NCBI GenBank assembly: GCA_018343915.1
Contig: JABRWF010000008.1
Coordinates: 1,302,001-1,366,000 of the forward strand
Reading direction: 5' to 3'
Length of the DNA stretch: 64,000 nt
Source: Agroathelia rolfsii
Taxonomy: Eukaryota; Basidiomycota; Agaricomycetes; Amylocorticiales; Amylocorticiaceae
The position numbers and the translations under genes were made by a program. Shown here piece after piece: positions 1 to 12,374 of this stretch; within the stretch, counting starts at the first letter, position 1, and each line of letters begins with the position of its first letter. The notes beneath the pieces are model-generated. The model was given only the letters and a program-made list of their open reading frames with translations, was not told the origin of the DNA and searched no databases.

Positions 1-1411
1 ATATCTGCTGCATCAGCAGCTTCTACCAGTGCAAGTGTTTCACAAGATGAGATTACAGGCATACTCATACTGCTATTCAACATACTTTACTTTCATCTTT
101 GACTTTATCGAATTGCGGCTTCATGTTGGTTGAATTTTTTTTCTTGCTTGCCATTGGCCATACTTAAATTTCTCGCGTTATTCTCAGTTAGGTCTCAAAA
201 GAGAGCGCTTAAATAACCCGAATGCATATGTTCTTTTTGCAATGGCATTGATAACATGCACCCTCATAACCTGCCCGCCTTATCTGATATTCTTTTTCTT
301 GTCTAAGAACTGCCTCCGCTTCAATTGTTCGTCATTTCCAGCACATGAAAGCATCTCCGAGCCTTATCTCAAAGCTATCAAAGGTACGACAGTTATCCAA
401 CTTAGGATTCGAATCATTTTCAAACAGGATGCCCATATTAACACCACCCGTCCATAAATGCCATCTCCATCTTTACGCTGGCATCAAGTCGGAGATACCA
501 AGGACGTTCATCTCGGATACGGTACATTTTATCATCCTTGCTCACTAGTCTCGCCTACTCTTCATTGTAACCTGAATGTACGTCGAGCTGCCAGGTGCTC
601 TTGCTCTGGGATATCCCATGCCCATATCGATATGCCCATCCAAGCGTATGACAATAACCTACGGTTCTTGACTGAATCCATGAGTTGATCCTGTTTCATC
701 TCCTTAGTGTCTCTATCGAGCTATTATCATTCTCATTTCCAATTCTTACAGGCAGCCAATACATAGGTGGTTACGCCAACCGTTATTTCAGCCCCTCTTA
801 CACCTATGCGCTATTGCCAGGCTGGTTTGTAGCCCAGGAAAGTACATATGTTTCATGCATTGATGATTGCAGACCATAAGACATAGGAACATCATGGATG
901 GGATGCAGCAGCACTTGGTGCATCAATGGCTCTAAAAACTCGTTGTGTTGCACGTGATACGATTGCGAGGAATTTCATTTGACAGCGAGACATTCGGCCT
1001 AACAGTTGCACTCCTTACAAGATGGGAATATAGGAATACCAGAAAACCATCTCGAGATTGATGGATAAGCAAACGGTTGATTTCTCTCCCCCTGGATACT
1101 TGATGAAATCTTACGGCGAGTAACACGCCTCTTGCATACACTTTCTTGGTAGATACTCTGTATTTCTTTATATATAAATATAAACGACAAGGTCTTGTTG
1201 CAATTAATTCTAAATATTACAGTAAAAAAATACTAGCCGCACTATGACATGTGTAACGCATCCAAATACACTGAATAAAGCTATGAACATGGTAGGTAGG
1301 CGTTTGGAAGATAGGAAATGCACATACGCATATCACCTCGCAACTGAGTAGTGCCGCAAATACGGAAGATTAGATGGCTGACTCATGTTCGGGGGTCGGA
1401 TTGGTTTCAGG
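1..1411. repeat. 3' flank of DUF6535 copy 1, duplicated
   Basis: I see no gene here. The stretch is collinear with about 5500-6870, the equivalent flank of DUF6535 copy 2: both hold the same series of landmarks, for example 'ccctcataacctgcc' (about 262 and 5753), 'gttacgccaacc' (about 771 and 6261) and 'attgcaattaattctaaat' just before the gene. A weaker match occurs before copy 5 (about 26125, 'catcatggatgggg'). The short reading frames are not conserved between the copies, so this is non-coding sequence that was copied together with the gene. Confidence 0.6.
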
Positions 1412-4373
1412 CTAGATAGGTTCCAATGCGCTCCAGAACGCAGATTTATCTTGGATTCCGTGAAGATCCTCAGGAAGCGCATTGTCAACAAATTGAGACA
1501 ACATTCCGCCAATGTCAATGACCTCCCCTTCATCGGCCTTCCGGAGAGTAGAGACAAAACCGTCCGGGAGGTATGAGAGGTGTCGAAGCACATAAGCAGG
1601 CAAGTAACGGAACCGCCCATCCCGGTCATGAATATATTGGCTGGAGGTCCTAATATCTATTTGCAATACCGTCTCAACTGCCGTAAGGAATGCTGTACAA
1701 TCTTCGGCTGGGATATTTGGATGATTCTCAACGTCAGAACGGAAGATAGGTGAGGCTATTTCCCAAAAAACTTGGGTCAATCTCTGTATTTTGCTGCGGC
1801 GCTTGTCATCTAATGGGCCTGCATTATCCAGAGACAATTCCTCTCTGTTACGTGCAAGAGTGTGCTGTGAAGCTTTCATCAAAGCCGTAGAATTGATATC
1901 TGATAAATGAATTTAGAAAAGCGCATTTAGTCGTAGAAATACAACAGAGATATGAGGAAACGTCATACCACTTGGGTTTGTACGAGCAAGGACATCGAGA
2001 AAACTAACGTAGAAATAAGCATTTGCCAGAAGAGCAATAATAGAGTCATAATGAGCCTGCGAGTCCTGGTTTTTCATCTGCTCTGACTGCACCGGTAGCT
2101 TGTCATACACTTCTCGCAAGCAATCGAAGGCCTGAGCGGCGGGATCGGTCTTGACATCAATGCTTCCAACGTTCCCACCGATCTGTGTGCTTTGATAATC
2201 TGAGTAGTACCAGAGTATAAGGAGGATACGCAGAAGGTTCATTAAAAGATCAAAGTCCATATCTTGAGAGAGCAGTTGCTGTGAGCCTAACATGTCCTTT
2301 GTCAATGACAAAAAGTATGTTGAAAGCATATTACGCGACTGCTCGTTAGCTCTCCGAACGGCGTTTGAAAGGGAATAGATATCAATGTTTTTGTACGCAG
2401 GCGGCAACGAGGCTTCATCCATGTCTTGAGTCCTATCTGGAAGCGCCGCAACGAGGAGTTTCTCAAAGTCAACAATTTCCTTTCGTTCTTCCCACTCTTG
2501 TTCGGAGTGCATCAAGGAAAGCATGGCGCAGCAATGAACGATAAAATCTTGCCTCTGGCGTCCTTTCTCGCTGTTATATTCCCATCCCTCATCCCATTCA
2601 CGTTTGGGGAGAGTAACCGGAGTTCCGGGGAGGTCGGAAAGACATAGATCAACAAGACCATCTGGGACAGCACGGTGGGTAGTAAGCCAATAAAGCGATG
2701 TGAATCTGTCGATTGTGCTCTGGCGAGAGTCGTGTGGTAAGCGAAGCATTCCGTCGGATTTTATCCAGCTTGCGAACAACAGATGCCAGCTGTTCGAGTA
2801 ATTTTTCGAGATACGTGATAACTGGTCGCGCAATAGCCATAAGGAAAGCTTTGGGGTCCTCATCCACCGTGGACCTGAGACACTGTACCAGTCGTCGTCT
2901 TCGTAAGCCTCTTTAGCGGAAGATATAGCAGCCTGAATGAAAAATAGAATGCGCCGAAAAACAATTATAACCTTTCGAAGAACTAACCCCAATGGCGTCC
3001 GGTATGGACAACGCAATATGAATGCTGGCAGGGCTGTCGTGATTGTGGCAATAAGAATTACCAGACCTACAAATGCCGTAGTAATGTGGGCAGTTGTTCC
3101 GTTAATTCTCCAAAGCAGTACTGCTAGTCCAGAAAAGAACAACAAGAGGCCAACTTCAAGGCATTCCGATATAGCCGAGATGATCCAATCCACATGCCAG
3201 TTATCCAGGTCATGCCGGCGGTAATGGCGAACATGGATGGCGTGCTGGAGAGGGAAAACAGTTGTCCAGCGCATGTACTCGCGTATCCATTGCTTAACAA
3301 GGATGCCAAACAAAGCCGCGCCAAGAGACAGGATTAGGCTGATGAACCAAAGCGACGTAGTGGCGACAAGTGACTCGGGCTGTTCCACCGACGTAAGTGA
3401 GATATTGCTTGAAAATGCCTCTTGGTTCAGCGAGAGAGCGTGCAACTGATTCGACAAGTCGAGGAGGATCTCTGCCGAATGTTTGACGTTGTCCGGCTGC
3501 AGCTCGGTGTAGACTTGAACGAGAAAAGCCGTCAGCACAGCTGAGAAAAGACCCGCCTAGAGATATAGATTCAATCGTGGAACGGAAGCATGTAGGATTA
3601 TGAGGGACGCACAAAAACGAGAAGAGTATCAATGTATTTATCCGTCTGCTCAACCCAGTCTTCGTCGAGTTTCCTGTATTCGTTGTAGACGGTCACCCAT
3701 CCGTTCGTCTTGTCGATGTTTGATTGTGAATTCTCTTCAGTATCCTGCGTTGATAATCACAATGATTAGATAGATGTAGCTGCTAGCGCAAATGGGAGAA
3801 GAGACCTTTTTGGTATCAGCGGCATTGCCTGCATCTCGTTTCGGCTCCAAAGGGTGACCTCCATGTTCCTGCGTCTCAGGCAAGCTATTCAGGTCATCAT
3901 TTTTGCCTCTGAAGGTCGGGATATTTACAGGCGTCTCGGGATGCTGTTATCACTGAGTGAGCTGGGAGATGAAAATGAGCATGTATGATGACAGTTTACA
4001 TACCCCGGTGCTGCCAGTGGCCTGTCGTTTCTCGGGACTCATGCTGCCTTCACTCTCATCGCCTCTTGCTTCGTCGGATAAGCGGCTTGGCTCTTTCATG
4101 GCTTCTATCTGAATATTTGTCTGCTCAGGCTTATGTTTTGAGTGGATTATATGATGCAATTTTCAAAACATACATTGCTCGACGAAGAAGGCCCAGGCTT
4201 TTTCTGTCCGATGTAAGGAGTATCGCTCTTAATACTGTTATTCTGTCAAGAATGGTAAGTAAAATTATTCTGATGTAAAATGTATCGCAACTCACGTTCG
4301 CTTGGCTAGGGTCACCGAGGGTAATTTCATGGCCCTCAGGCTCCGTTGGTTGACGAGTGGAAGACTCGGACAT
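1412..4373 (-). CDS. DUF6535 membrane protein, copy 1 (intact)
   Basis: Function unknown. Seven exons join in frame: 4296-4373, 4174-4242, 4004-4120, 3806-3943, 3613-3744, 1969-3556, 1412-1899, giving 869 residues. All introns are GT-AG and 50-70 bp. Residues 1-134 are polar and low in complexity. The DUF6535 region (about 148-330) has the family signature AGLFSAVLTAFLVQVY after an acidic DxxW/DTLLVF stretch, and KQWIREYMRW. Hydrophobic helices lie near 179-194, 247-265, 311-327 and 337-358, so an integral membrane protein is expected. The C-terminal half is helical and shared with copies 2 and 3. The start at 4373 is supported by the matching MSxSSxRQPTEPEGHE start of copy 3. DUF6535 genes are often multicopy in agaricomycetes; no role is established. 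Only the splice boundaries are inferred by eye. Confidence 0.85.
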
Positions 4374-5500
4374 GGGGAAAGGTCAGTCGACGTTGTCAGC
4401 TGTAGGACCCAGTAATCGTGAAGAGAGTAAAGGTGAGATGTCTCGACGACTATACTTTTCTGCATGCAGTGCCTTGCTACAGTCAATGCCTCATTGCGGT
4501 ATTTGAATTGGCCATCCTGCATGGGCTGCAAGAAGCGGCTGTTACCGTGATCTTCAATTGTAATTTACCCAAAACAGAAAAAAGCAAGTGTCATAAAATG
4601 CTTGTATTATTAATTGCTTTTTTGCACGTGTAGATTCCTGATCTTCTATTCCACGTCAAGGTAAGCGCCGTGAGCTATTCAAAGACTAAGGCCTGATAAT
4701 GCACACTCTTTCGAGCTATGTAGACGCCCAAATAGCCGTGCGGTATCTTGAAGCAGCGCAGCGTATGCCATATGAAGAAAAATCTTGCATAAGTTTTACT
4801 GGTTGATTCAAGTCGTAATCCTAAGCGTTGGCAAATCGAAAACAAACAACTGTATCCCCGACTGACTCCGACTTGCGCGGCAGTATCCATTTGATTGACA
4901 GTTTGATCGACATCATCAGCCGCAATTTACCCAAATCTGATCAAATAGGCATGTTTATTGGATTTCATCGATTTTCATCCTCTAGTTATATTTCTTGCCT
5001 ATTATTGACTAATCCTGAGTGGGTCACATTGGCCGTATATTTGATACATGACTTGCACTCCTTCTTCGCTGCTTGACCGAGTCTTTTGCCTGTTCAGCTC
5101 AGTACTCAGCCCACTCAATAAGATTTCAGCGCTTATCTCAAGATGTACTCATTAGCGGCCACAGGTGCCGTACACACTTTCCTTATGGTTCTCACTCGCC
5201 TATACCACTTCCAAGCGTCTGCCTGGCCGTCCAATCAAATCGCCTCCCTCACTCGCCCTGCTCAATACTCATGTTCACAGTAGACCTAGTTGCATAATCC
5301 GCTGCATGGAGTGCGCCTATCTTCTCTTGACATTCTAACTACTGAGTCTAACACCTAGGCTGGGCCGACACCACCTCCTCCACCGGCGTATCTTCTATTG
5401 CCGAGTTCAGGCGGCTTTTGGCTGTCGGTGAAATGTCCATACCTCATGTGAGTGCAAAATATTTACGGTCATCAAGTCTTCCTGCAGCCACCTCAATTTC
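4374..5500. repeat. Upstream region of DUF6535 copy 1, duplicated at copy 3
   Basis: There is no convincing gene. The sequence up to about 5070 aligns with 17127-17840 upstream of copy 3; the clearest block runs from 'actgactccgacttgcgcggc' (about 4860; 17622) through 'cacattggccgta'. A degraded relative is visible upstream of copy 5 (about 28680). It probably contains the promoter of copy 1. The rest, to about 5500, is unassigned and grades into the 3' flank of copy 2. Confidence 0.55.
4483..4497. promoter_or_regulatory. Candidate dyad site upstream of DUF6535 copy 1
   Basis: The sequence TCAATGCCTCATTGC is a near-perfect inverted repeat, NCAATG-CCT-CATTGC, located 110 bp before the start codon of copy 1. 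The same dyad is perfect 111 bp before the proposed start of copy 2 (10004-10018) and degraded before the pseudogene copy 3 (17224-17238). Constant spacing and symmetry suggest a bound dimeric regulator; that is inference. Confidence 0.35.
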
Positions 5501-6872
5501 CCTTTACATAAATCGCTTGCTATAATCAAGACAAAAAATAATCAACCTCTGCCAGTGTTTCATGGGACGAGACCACAGGCATGCTACCGTTCAACATGAT
5601 CGACTTATGTCTTCATCTTGTTTGGATCTTTTGTTTTCTTTTTTGCACTTGACTATTGTTGGTTTCATCGCGTTACTCTCAGTTAGTTCGAAAAGGACAG
5701 TGCTTGAACAACTCAAATGTATACGCCCTTTTTACCATTTTCTGTTATATACACCCTCATAACCTGCCCCCCTTATCTGATATTCCTTTCCTTGTCCTGC
5801 CTCAATTGCTCATGACTTCCAGAACCTTAGAGCAACCCCAAGCCTTACAACAAAGCTATTGAAGGCGCGACGACCATTCACTTAGGATTCGGGTTATTCC
5901 CAAACAGGATGAGCATATTGACGGCATGTATGTACCACCTATTCATAAATCCCATCTCCAGTTTCATGTTGGTATCAAGTCGGTGACTCCAAGGATGCTG
6001 ATCTTAGGCACAGCATATCTCATTGTCCTTGCTCACCGGTCTCGCCTACTCTACACCATGGCCTGAATGTATGTTGAGTGGCCAGGTGCTCTTGGTGTAG
6101 GATTTGCCACACTCATATCGTCACGACTTTCTAAGCGTATGCTAATAACCCACGGTTCCTGAATGACCACATGAGTTGATCCTGCTTTATTTCCTCAGCA
6201 TCCCCGTTGAGCTATTATCATTCTCATTTCCGATTCTTACAAGCAGCGAATACATGGGTGGTTACGCCAACCAGTACATTAACCCCTCTTATACCTGTGC
6301 GCTATGGCCAAGCTCATTTGTAGCCCAGGAAAGTACGCTTGTTTGATGCATTCATGATTGCAGGCCACCAGAGACAGGAACGTCATGGATGAGATACAGA
6401 AACAGTTAGCCTATTGATGGTTCAATAAACTCGTCTTATTGTACGCGATACGATTGCGAGGGATGGCATTCGACGGTGAGACGTCCGGCCTAACTGCTGC
6501 ACTCCTTACAGGGGGGGATATGGTAACACCAGCAAACCATCTCGACATTGATGGATAATCACATGACTGACTCTCCTCCATGCTGGATACTTGATGCACT
6601 CTTACGTGGAGTAGCACGTCTCTTGCACATATTCTCTCGGTAGATACTCCGTATTTTTTTTTTTTATGAACGACAAGGATTTATTGCAATTAATTCTAAA
6701 TATTTGCTTATATGGCATTAAAAAAAAAAATCAAGCCGACCGTACTATGACATGTGTAACGTATCCCAATGCACTGAATAAAGCTATGAGCATGGCAGGC
6801 AGGTGTTTGGAAGATAGGAAATGCACATACACGTATCACCTCGCTGCTGAGTATCGCCTCAAATATGGAACA
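5500..6872. repeat. 3' flank of DUF6535 copy 2, duplicated
   Basis: This is the partner of 1-1411. No conserved reading frame is seen. Poly-A/T tracts occur at 6656-6664 and 6720-6729. Confidence 0.6.
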
Positions 6873-9800
6873 TTAGTTAGCTGACTCGGACTCAGGGGTT
6901 ACATCGGTTTCAGATTGGATAGGTTCCAGTGCGCTCCAGAACGCAGATTGATCCTGAATTCCGTGAAGATCTTCGGGAAGATCGTTGTCGTCAAACTGAT
7001 ACAACATTCTGCCAATGTCGATAGCATGACTTTCGTTGGCCTTCCGGAGGGTAGAGACAAAACCGTCCGGGAGGTATGAGAGGTGCCGAAGCACATATGC
7101 AGGCAAGTAATGGAACTGCCGATCCCGGCCATAGACATATCGGCTGTCAGTCCTAATGTCTACTTGCAATACCTTCTCAACTGCCGTAAGGAATACTGTA
7201 CAATCTTCGGCTTGGATATTTGGATGATTCTCAACGTCAGATCCGAAGATAGGTGCGGCTATTTCCCAAAAAACTTGGGTCAATCTCTGTATTTTGCTGC
7301 GGCGGCTGTCATCTAATGGACCTGCATCGTCCAGAGACAATTCATCTATATTACGTTCAAAATAGCGCTGTGAAGCTTTCATTAAATTTGTAGGATTGAT
7401 ATCTGATGAATGGTTTTAGAAAAGCATGTTCAGTCGTGGAATCGAAACAGAGATGTGAGGAAATGTCATACTGGGAGGATTTGTACGAGCAATGACATCG
7501 AAGAAATTCCACCAGTCAAAACTATCACCGCTTCCTAGAAGACCGATAATAGAAGCAAAGCGAGCTTGCGACTCCTGGCTTGTCATCTGTTCTGACTGCA
7601 CCAATAGCTTGTCATACACTTCTTGCAAGCAATCAAAGGATTGAGCAGCGGGATTGGTCTTAACATCCATGCTATCAACGCGCCCATGGATCTGCACATA
7701 ATGGTGATACGAGTAGAGCCAGAGTAAAAGGAGAATGCGCAGAAGGTTAATCAAAAGATCAAAGTCCGTATCTTGCAAGAGGAGTTGCTGCGAGCCTAAC
7801 AGCTCCTTTGTCAATGAGATAAAGTACGTTGAAAGGATGTTGCGCGATCGTTCATCAGCTCTCCGGACGGCGTCTGAAAGGGAATGGAGAACGATGTTTT
7901 TGTATGCAGGCGGCAACGAGGCTTCATCCACGCCTTGAGTGCTATCTGGGAGCGTCGCAGCGAAGAGTTTCTCTATGTCAACAGTTTCCTTTCGCTCTTC
8001 CCACTCTTTTTCGGAGTGTATCAACGAAAACATCGCCCAACAACGAACGGCAAAATCTTGCCTCTGGCGTCCTTTCTCGCTGTTATATTCCCATCCCTCA
8101 TCCCATTCACGTTTGGGGAGAGCAACCGGAGTTCCAGGGAGATCCGAAAGACATTGGTCAACAAGATCATCTGGGACAGTACGGTGGGTAGTAAGCCAAT
8201 AAAGCGATGTGAATCTGTCGATTGTGCTCTGGCGAAAGTCGTGCGGTAAGCGAAGCATTCCGTCGGATTTTATCCAGCTTGCGAACAACAGATGCCAGCT
8301 GTTCGAGTAATTTTGCGAGATACGTGATAACTGGTCGCGCAATTGCCATAGGAAAAGCTTCGGGATCCTCGTCCATCGTGAACCTGGAAAAGCAAGATGA
8401 TGATAGTGCAAGATCTGGTAGGCCTTGTAGGTCTCTTTAACAGAAGATATAGCAGCCTGAACAAAAAATGGAATGCGTCGAAAAACAATTATAGCCTTTC
8501 GAAGAAATAAACCCAATGGCGTCCGGTATGGACAACGCAATATGAATGCTGGCAAGGCTGTCGTGATTGTAGCAATAAGAATTACCAGACCTACAAATGC
8601 CGTAGTAATGTGGGCCGTTGTTCCATTAATTCTCCAAAGCAGTACCGCTAGTCCAGCAAAGAACAGCACGAGGCCAACTTCAAGACATTCCGATATAACC
8701 GAGATGATCCAATCCACATGCCAGTTATCAAGGTCACGCCGGCGGTAATGGCGAACGTGGATGGCGTGTTGGAGAGGGAAAACAGTTGTCCAGCGCATGT
8801 ACTCGCGTATCCATTGCTTAACAAGGATGCCAAACAAAGCCGCGCCAAGAGACATGATTAGGCTGACAAACCAAAGCGACGTAGTGGCGACAAGTGACTG
8901 GGGCTGATCCACCGATGTAAGTGAGACGTTGCTTGAAAATGCTTCTTGATTCAGCGAGAGAGCGTGCAACTGATTCGACAAATCGAGGAGGATCTCTGCC
9001 GAATGTTTGACGTTGTCTGGCTGCAGCTCGGTATAAACTTGAACGAGAAAGGCCGTCAGCACAGCTGAGAAAAGACCCGCCTACAGATGTTGATTTAGTT
9101 ATAAAGCAGAAGAATGTAAAATCATCAAAACCCACAAAAACGAGAAGGGTATCAATGTACTTGTCAGTCTGATTCACCCAATCCTCATCGATGTTCCTGT
9201 ATTCGTCATAGACCTTAACCCATCCATTCGTCTTGTCAATGCTTGATTGCGAGCCCCCGATTTTATCCTAGGTTCATGGTAACATTGTTAGTTAGCAGAG
9301 CATCATAGTAAGCTGGGAGAAAAACCTTCTCATTGTTATTATTGTCCAGATTTCCTTCTGCCACGTGAGGATTACCACCAGCTCCCTGCGTGTTCGCAAG
9401 ATCATTTAGTTCGTCGAGTGTTTTTTTTTTTTTTATGCAAGGAGCTAAACGCTTACAGGCCTCTCAAGTTCCTGGGGTCACCAAGTAAGCCGGATTAAAG
9501 CAACTAGCAGGGATGATCACTCTGAACATACCTCAGCACGACTAGTAGTTTGTCTATTTGGCTTCCTATCATTCTTGCTCTCCTCCCCTGCAACTCCGAC
9601 GACCAAGCAATCCTGCCATATAATAGCATCTGTCTAAACGCATGTCTGCTTAAGCTTGAGCAGTGAGTCGTGTAACTAGTTAAAGCATACACCACCCGAT
9701 GACTCAAAGAAAGGTCCAGGTTGTTGATCTTTGTCGTAAGGAGTATCGCTATTAGTCTTATCCTGCATAATTTGGTGAGTTGAATCATCCCGCCTTTGAA

Positions 9801-9893
9801 CGCATTGTAACCTGCCTTTCTGGGGGTTGCCGGAGTAATTTCATCGCTCTCCTGCGTTGCGTCCTTTAGTTGGCTATTAAGAGGATCAGACAT
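6873..9893 (-). CDS. DUF6535 membrane protein, copy 2 (5' end uncertain)
   Basis: Close paralogue of copy 1. The main exon 7472-9080 and last exon 6873-7402 read through cleanly and join in phase, and the upstream exon 9136-9267 (ending DTLLVF) splices into AGLFSAVL exactly as in copy 1. The last exon is 15 codons longer than in copy 1, which has a stop after LEPI. Further upstream the equivalents of exons 1-4 can be recognised: MSDPLNSQ... at 9893, DKTNSDTPYDKDQQPG, a GEESKNDRKPNRQTTS stretch, and NTQGAGGNPHVAEG. I could not join them in one frame, and a run of 17-18 T at about 9420-9434 plus a stop interrupts the exon 4 equivalent, unless a new intron (GTAAGC near 9456 to AG near 9389) removes it. 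It may encode a shorter protein or be an early pseudogene. Confidence 0.65.
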
Positions 9894-10445
9894 AAGGAAT
9901 TGAGTGCTGGTATTGATTCGTTAAGCGCTCAGTAGTTATGAAGGACGAGTCGGTGAGGGTGTGAGAAGAGAGAGAGGCACCGACAGCGCTACCCTTCCAT
10001 CCTGCAATGCCTCATTGCAGCTTCAATCATGCTGTACCTGCGGCTAACCTAACCCCATCATCTGCAGTAATTTACCCTAACCCGAGCAATTAAGCGCCTT
10101 GAAGGGACTGAATTGTATTGTTATCAATTGCTGCTGTATACACGGCTGTGCTGACACTTCTAGCCCTGATCATTATGAGCATTCTGAGCTGCTAAGAAAC
10201 AGGTTCACGTAACATGCTGGTTGACTATAACATTTCTCTAGCTGTAGCGCATTAACGAGTTAATAACGAGATATAGACTGCTTATATGAGTTGCATAATA
10301 TTAGGCAACATCTGGTGGTAAAATATGCAAAGGGTTCTATGTATGTTGATAGTAATTTCAAGTAATAATCTAGCATGTACTCACGAAGTGGAAAGACGCT
10401 AGCTCAGGTTGCATGCGAGCCACACGGGCTGTGCATGCTTTGGGC
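9894..10445. other. Upstream region of DUF6535 copy 2
   Basis: I see no gene. The region is distantly similar to the promoter sequence of copy 1, with shared blocks CAATGCCTCATTGC and GTAATTTACCC, and then becomes unassigned A/T-rich sequence until the repeat element at about 10446. Confidence 0.4.
10004..10018. promoter_or_regulatory. Candidate dyad site upstream of DUF6535 copy 2
   Basis: GCAATG-CCT-CATTGC is a perfect 6-3-6 inverted repeat 111 bp before the proposed start of copy 2. See the equivalent sites at copies 1 and 3. Confidence 0.35.
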
Positions 10446-11175
10446 ATAGTCATGTGACACTTGTACCACCACGAGCGGCTGTCGCGCCCCCTGTTCTGTG
10501 GGCCCTGTTGGTACTCCCACCCACCCATTTCTTAGAAGGTCGCCCAGCCTACGACTGGTGGTTCCTGCCCAGTCCTGGGGTTGCTGGTGGTGCCGTGGTC
10601 GCACACCATGTGTCAGCCTGGCTGACTTGCACATGAGGCTGCGTGGCGCGCGCCCTGCCCTTGTGCCCCTCCCCACCTCTTGTCTGGCACCTTCCAGCTC
10701 AAGCATTCTACCACACCGACTGCCGCGCACTCATGCAATCTCGCCCTACCCTCATTATTGAAGATTCAGACGGCTCATATCCTTTCCTGCATGGGCTGAG
10801 CAATGCCTAACCAATTTTGCACAACCGGATATATTCCACCTCTTACCAAGTCTCACCACGGGTGACCACTTAGCGTTATGGAAAGTGCTTCGAGGGATTT
10901 GGTTATTTTGGGGGCTGTGGATGGAGGATGTTTGTAGAGCATGATTTTCTTTTCTTTTTCCCTTACGCTTCCGGCTGCGTCCGTCACTGCGTCCTAGGCA
11001 CTGATTCCATATATGCCATGCACATTATTCACCAGACATTACCTACCACACCTATCTTCTTTTTCACACTTTAGCCACCTACCCACAGTTTTCGCTCAGA
11101 GCCAGGATATCCCCTGGAGTCCGGTTTGCCTTACTAGTAGGATGATAGGACTATAAATAAATTAATTAAAAAAGG
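10446..11175 (+). repeat. TCAYGTGA-bounded repeat element, copy A
   Basis: A non-coding repeat of about 0.7 kb homologous to 20295-21005. Shared landmarks in the same order include 'gaaggtcgcccag/ga', 'ttcctgcccagtc', 'caagcattctaccacaccgactgc', 'ctcattattgaaga', 'ttattccacct' and 'ttttggggctgtggatgga'. It ends in an A/T tail of the type ATAAATAAATTAATTAAAAAA and is bracketed by 'tagtcatgtga' on both sides (10448 and about 11179). The 3' part contains a block resembling a tRNA B box (GGTTCG/GGATATC-CCC). A polymerase-III-type or LINE-mobilised retroposon is the likeliest origin. Open frames inside are not conserved between the copies. Confidence 0.55.
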
Positions 11176-11297
11176 CGTAGTCATGTGATGCCACCAGGCA
11201 CAGAACCAGCCACTGCCCTGGATACATACTTTACTTCCTGCAGCTGCTTCTTTTATTCTATTCCCCTTCTGCCAAATATGGAACATTTATACGTATA

Positions 11298-12028
11298 CTA
11301 GTGATCGAAAAAAGTTTAGGCACAGCACAAAAACCATACGAATTCGCTGATTTCATCTACTTCCACACCATTTCTTCTCAAACAAAAATTTACGTAGGAC
11401 TCTTCAAGTTCCCTCTAGAGCCCTATATAGTTAGTTTTACATAAATCCCATTCATCAGTGACTATGAGCAATATATATAGATAGAGTGTATATATGTCAG
11501 AAAACAAACTTTACAGTTCCATATTTTTTTCAAGTCAAAATATTTTTCCTAAAAAGCATATGCTGATGGTATTTTGAGAAAAAAAATTCCATGGCATAAA
11601 AAGTATCTAGTAAGGCTGTAGAAATTCCGGAAGCTAGCGGTTTTTGCCGCTTTTCCGAGCCAGCCCATGTAATTGCACTAAGAACTGTCAACTTCCAGAA
11701 TTTCTACAGCCTCACCAGATGTTTTTTATGCCACGGAATTTTTTTTCTCAAAATACCATCAGCATATGCTTTTTAGGAAAAATATTTTGACTTGAAAAAA
11801 ATGTGGAACTGTAAAGTTTGTTTTCTGACATATATACACTCTATCTATATATATTGCTCATAGTCACTGATGAATGGGATTTATGTAAAGCTAACTATAT
11901 AGGGCTCTAGAGGGAACTTGAAGAGTCCTACGTAAATTTTTGTTTGAGAAGAAATGGTGTGGAAGTAGATGAAATCAGCGAATTCGTATGGTTTTTGTGC
12001 TGTGCCTAAACTTTTTTTCGGTCACTAG
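11298..12028. mobile_element. Tc1/mariner-type foldback element (MITE), 731 bp
   Basis: The two halves are reverse complements. The left arm, about 11298-11633, pairs with the right arm, about 11692-12028, at very high identity, leaving a loop of only about 58 bp (11634-11691). The ends read CTAGTGATCGAAAAAAGTTTAGGCACA (written here as CTAGTGATCG then AAAAAAGTTTAGGCACA) and the complement CTAGTGACCG..., and both flanks carry TA (11296-11297, 12029-12030), the target duplication of Tc1/mariner elements. The terminal motif with the A-run and GTTTAGGCACA resembles Tc1-like termini. No transposase is encoded, so it would be mobilised in trans. Near identity of the arms suggests a recent insertion or gene conversion between arms. 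Confidence 0.85.
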
Positions 12029-12374
12029 TACACATTGCGTATACACTCCTGGCATCACCTACTACATTAGTATATTTATTTTCCTCATCGCCGATTTTTA
12101 CAATGTTCATACTCCTTTTCTTCCCTTTCTCTCTTGCCCTTTCTTCACCTTCCACTCTCTATTACCTATACGGCCCTAGAACCTGTTACTGAGCCCGAGG
12201 CGTTGACACCACAACCCGCGCAGGGAGCTGTCATGAGTTTAATGGACACATGAGATTGTGATCGGGAGCAAAACTGTCAAGGGCGTTACCGAGATCATGC
12301 AGGCTAGACCAGAAGAGATGACATAAGACATGCACCGCAGGTCACATGAGTATGGCTTTTTTTTTTTAATTTAT

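Noticed and set aside
10404..10761. Overlapping frames of 75-108 codons on both strands
   Set aside because: They lie inside the repeat element and are not open in the homologous copy at 20295-21005.
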